From: Lysobacterales bacterium
GTDB taxonomy: Bacteria > Pseudomonadota > Gammaproteobacteria > Xanthomonadales > Rhodanobacteraceae
Direction: 5' to 3'
Assembly (NCBI GenBank): GCA_013298265.1
Contig: JAAFHE010000083.1
Location: 1 to 9,882, forward strand
DNA length: 9,882 nucleotides
Both the position numbers and the translations under genes were made by a program. The notes beneath the pieces are model-generated. The model was not told where the DNA came from. It saw only the letters and a list, made by a program, of their open reading frames with translations, and did not search any database. Position 1 is the stretch's first letter, and each line of letters opens with the position of its first letter. This document shows positions 7,450-9,882 of the stretch, one piece after another.

Positions 7450-9849
7450 CTATGGCTCGAACGCGTCGCGGAACAGACGGTCTTCAGGCGCCATGTCGAC
7501 GGCCAGGCCCTTGGCGATGACTTCGACCTCGGCCAGCCCTGCCGCCGCCGCACCGTCGAACGTGCCCGTGACGCCGAGGATTTCCACACGCACGCGGCGT
7601 GCGGCGATGTCGGCGAAACCGACATCGGTGCCGAACAGCAGCAGGCTGCCGGTGGTGCGCGTGTCGAGCACGCCGCCGTTCGCGTCGCGCAGGGTCACGC
7701 GCGTGGAGGTCACCTGCAGGCTGCTGTTGGCTTCATCGCCGGGGCGCGGGTTGTACAGGCGCACGCGGCGCACGGCCACGGAGACGGGGAATTCGAGTTC
7801 GACCCACTGGCCGCTGACCTGGCCCGGCGCCGAGGTCCAGTACGCGCGGATCGGACCGAGGAATACCTTGCGATCGACGAGGCCGTCGCGGTTCGCGCCA
7901 GGCCGTGTGGTGCTTGCGTGCAGACGCGCGCCGGGCGCGAGGTTCGACCACGGCGCGTCGGTTTCGCTCGGCACCGGAATCAGCGTATGGCCCGCATGGC
8001 AGCCGCTGCACAGCGCCGCGACGCCGGCGCGGTCGTGGTTCATGCCGGCCACGTGGGCGCGGCCGTCGCCGCGCGGCCAGCCGGTGCGCGGCACCTCGTA
8101 GCCGGCGCTCGCGGCGCTGCGTAGCTGTTCGAACAAGGGCAGGAACGCGGGGGCGTTCGCGCTGACGCGGCCCGCCGCGGAAATGGCCTGCTCGCCGAGG
8201 AGCAGCGGCCAGTCGAGCGACGGAAACGTGCCCAGCGCGGTGCGCTGATGGTCGGCGTAGAAGCGGATGCTCGCGGCGCTGCCGACCGCGGGCGCGCTCG
8301 GGATGTCGACGTCGACCGCGGCGTTCGCATACACGTTGCGCGCATCGAACACGAAGCTGCCGTCGCGCGGCGCGGTGCCTTGCGGCGGCGGCAGGAAATG
8401 CGGATACGGCGCGAGCTGCGGCGTATCGCGGTAGATGTCCGGCAGCACCGGTGGCAGCGTGCGCGCCGCGAGCACGCGCGGACGCAGCTCCGCCGTGCCG
8501 GGAACGTCGTGCACGACCTGCGGGCTGCCGCCAGGCGCGACGACCCACAGGCCGTAGTCCTGGCTGGTGTCGGCGGCGCGCGCGAAAACGACCCGGCCGT
8601 CAGCGAGCACTTCCGCGTCGGTCGTATACGGCCCCTGGTAGAGCTGCGCCGCCTCGGGCGTGCCGGGCAGGCGCAGCGTCGGGTCGCGCCGCGTCACGCC
8701 CGACTGCGCGCTGCCGCGCGTCGCGCCGCGTGGGTAGGTGCGGATGCCGCCGAACCCTGCGGCGGCGGCGAGGTCCAGCGCCGGGAAAAAGTTCGCGTAC
8801 AGCGTACCGTTGGCCGCGAAGCCGCCGCCGTAGCCGAAGCCGCCGTCGTCCGAGTCGGGCTTGCCGCCGAACAGGACGAGTTCGGCGCCGTCGGGATTGA
8901 TGCTGACGATCTGCCAGCTGTTGCGCGCCGGTACCGCAGCCTGCGTGGTCAGCCCTTCGTGCCGCAGCCAGCCGAGCTGCGGCTGGCCGGCGACGAGCGG
9001 CGCGTCGTCCATGCGGGTTTCGGGCAGGCGCTGGTTACGCCACCAGCGGAAGTAGACGATCTTGCCGCTGACCGGATCGACCAGTGGCCGGTCGGCGCCG
9101 TTGCGTTCGCTCGTGATGCGGTGCAGGCCGTTGCCGTTGACGTCGACGATCCAGAGATTCGACACACGCTGGTCGGCGAACTGGGCAAAGGCCGGCCAGC
9201 GCGTCGAGGCGAACACGAGCCGGCCGTCGGGCAGGTAGGCCGGGTCGTAATCGTCGTAGGGCCAGGGCGCCGGACCGGCGCCGAACTGCGAATAGTCGGC
9301 GGCGATGTCGCTGCGCGTGATCGCGCGCAGGCCACTGCCGTCGGCATTGATCTGGTAAATGCGCCAGGCGCCGGGATGCGCCGACGGCGCCGTGTTCCAG
9401 TTTCCGGGCGGCAGGCCGGCGAAGGCGATGCGCGTACCGTCCCAGCTGACGCTGGGTCCGGCCATGTCGATCAGCGGGGCATTCGGTGCCGCGCCGTCGA
9501 GCAGCGTGCGCAGGCTGCCGTCGCTGTCGCGCACGCGCAGGCGGGCCGGTCCGGCCGGACGGGTGCGTGCATACGTGCCGACGCCGGGCAGCGCGCTGGA
9601 CGTGGTCCACGCGGCGTTGCCATTGGACGGGATCTGCCGCTCGACGAAGACCAGCGGCGGCAGCGATTGCGCACCGGCGGCACAACTGCCGGCGGCCAGC
9701 AGGAAAAACAGGATGGCACCGCCAACGCGGCGCGGTGCCGCGGATGGCGGCCCGCATACACGACGGCCATCCGCGGTCAGGCTCGAAGTCCCGCCGATCC
9801 CTCGCGTGGGGCGAAGGATCGGCGGGGAACTCTGCGGCCGCGTCGTCAC
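7450..9849 (-). CDS. Secreted TolB-like propeller / HZS-alpha-like monoheme / discoidin protein
   Basis: About 799 residues from the GTG at 9847-9849. Residues 42-60 (VGGAILFFLLAAGSCAAGA) form a signal peptide, probably cleaved after Ala60, or a weak lipobox at Cys56. Residues about 65-460 hold TolB/WD40-like propeller repeats (for example INADGSGLRAIT, 167-178; IVDVNGNGLHRITSE, 234-248). Residues about 465-640 resemble the middle domain of hydrazine synthase alpha-like proteins and carry one c-type heme site, CSGCH (614-618; DNA 7996-8010). Residues about 635-780 look like an F5/8 type C (discoidin) domain, with NLAPGARLHAS and WVELEF. The end is EDRLFRDAFEP. Role unknown; a periplasmic or surface heme protein binding a partner or glycan is inferred. 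True hydrazine synthase activity is not implied, since this relates to one subunit only. The start is doubtful: the N-region before the signal peptide is about 40 residues, contains two hairpins, and the frame is open to the window edge. Confidence 0.85.
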   Translation of the reverse strand: MTTRPQSSPPILRPTRGIGGTSSLTADGRRVCGPPSAAPRRVGGAILFFLLAAGSCAAGAQSLPPLVFVERQIPSNGNAAWTTSSALPGVGTYARTRPAGPARLRVRDSDGSLRTLLDGAAPNAPLIDMAGPSVSWDGTRIAFAGLPPGNWNTAPSAHPGAWRIYQINADGSGLRAITRSDIAADYSQFGAGPAPWPYDDYDPAYLPDGRLVFASTRWPAFAQFADQRVSNLWIVDVNGNGLHRITSERNGADRPLVDPVSGKIVYFRWWRNQRLPETRMDDAPLVAGQPQLGWLRHEGLTTQAAVPARNSWQIVSINPDGAELVLFGGKPDSDDGGFGYGGGFAANGTLYANFFPALDLAAAAGFGGIRTYPRGATRGSAQSGVTRRDPTLRLPGTPEAAQLYQGPYTTDAEVLADGRVVFARAADTSQDYGLWVVAPGGSPQVVHDVPGTAELRPRVLAARTLPPVLPDIYRDTPQLAPYPHFLPPPQGTAPRDGSFVFDARNVYANAAVDVDIPSAPAVGSAASIRFYADHQRTALGTFPSLDWPLLLGEQAISAAGRVSANAPAFLPLFEQLRSAASAGYEVPRTGWPRGDGRAHVAGMNHDRAGVAALCSGCHAGHTLIPVPSETDAPWSNLAPGARLHASTTRPGANRDGLVDRKVFLGPIRAYWTSAPGQVSGQWVELEFPVSVAVRRVRLYNPRPGDEANSSLQVTSTRVTLRDANGGVLDTRTTGSLLLFGTDVGFADIAARRVRVEILGVTGTFDGAAAAGLAEVEVIAKGLAVDMAPEDRLFRDAFEP
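9738..9776. repeat. Perfect 11-bp inverted repeat near the signal-peptide region
   Basis: CCGCGGATGGC at 9738-9748 and GCCATCCGCGG at 9766-9776, loop of 17 bases. It lies just before the codons for the hydrophobic part of the signal peptide of the 7450-9849 gene. No T-run follows on either strand. It could be a leader structure controlling translation if the true start is downstream. Confidence 0.55.
9790..9826. repeat. Strong nested hairpin, 11-bp plus 4-bp stem
   Basis: CCCGCCGATCC (9790-9800) pairs perfectly with GGATCGGCGGG (9816-9826). Inside, TCGC (9802-9805) pairs with GCGA (9811-9814) across one mismatch, leaving a 5-base loop. On the minus strand it begins about 20 bases past the stop of the right-edge gene, the usual place for a terminator, but there is no T-run. 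As annotated it falls inside the N-terminal codons of the 7450-9849 gene. Confidence 0.55.
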
Positions 9850-9882
9850 GGCAGCATCGCTCGCGGGATCAGCTCCTCGCCC
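9846..9882 (-). CDS. 3' end of an unidentified gene at the right edge
   Basis: In the frame ending with TGA at 9846-9848 the last eleven visible codons read GEELIPRAMLP. The TGA overlaps the GTG at 9847-9849 in the same four-base GTGA arrangement as pyrD-murB, which suggests a real upstream minus-strand gene, but the fragment is too short to identify and could be chance. Confidence 0.3.
   Translation of the reverse strand, partial: GEELIPRAMLP

Noticed and set aside
7450..9849. True hydrazine synthase (anammox) function
   Set aside because: Only an alpha-like region with one heme site is seen; the other subunits and related cytochromes are absent, and the neighbouring genes are ordinary heterotroph housekeeping genes.

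Overview
The window is GC-rich (about two thirds G+C by eye) bacterial DNA with every supportable gene on the minus strand. A proteobacterium of the Xanthomonadales/Lysobacterales type is the best guess. The reasons are the composition, a translationally coupled class 2 pyrD and long-form (type I) murB, a DUF1800/DUF1501 pair, and a C-terminal signature of the form DR[IL]FxxxF[EQ] on two secreted proteins, which I remember as common in secreted proteins of that order. The placement is inference; no search was run.

Reading in the direction of transcription (high to low coordinates): (1) at the right edge, 11 codons and a stop of an unidentified gene; (2) a large secreted protein (7450-9849) with a TolB-like propeller, a hydrazine-synthase-alpha-like region carrying one CxxCH heme site, a discoidin-like domain and a C-terminal tag. 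Its start is uncertain, and two strong hairpins lie under its apparent N-terminus. (3) pyrD (6323-7354) and murB (5268-6326), overlapping by four bases, which are housekeeping genes for pyrimidine and peptidoglycan synthesis; (4) after a 114-bp gap with a hairpin, a two-gene operon for DUF1800 (3363-5153) and DUF1501 (1988-3352) proteins, both with twin-arginine N-termini; (5) a 575-bp gene-free stretch (1413-1987); (6) the start of a type I-G (formerly I-U) CRISPR-Cas effector operon, with csb1 (cas7) complete at 195-1412 and the first 63 codons of csb2 (cas5-cas6 fusion) running off the left edge.

The modules look functionally separate. The right part is core metabolism flanked by exported proteins of poorly known role; the left edge is adaptive immunity. 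No CRISPR array, cas1/cas2, cas3, cas8, tRNA, rRNA or insertion sequence is visible. The most unusual items are the heme-propeller protein with an unresolved start, the C-terminal tag shared by two otherwise unrelated secreted proteins, and the clean boundary where the CRISPR operon begins with cas7.
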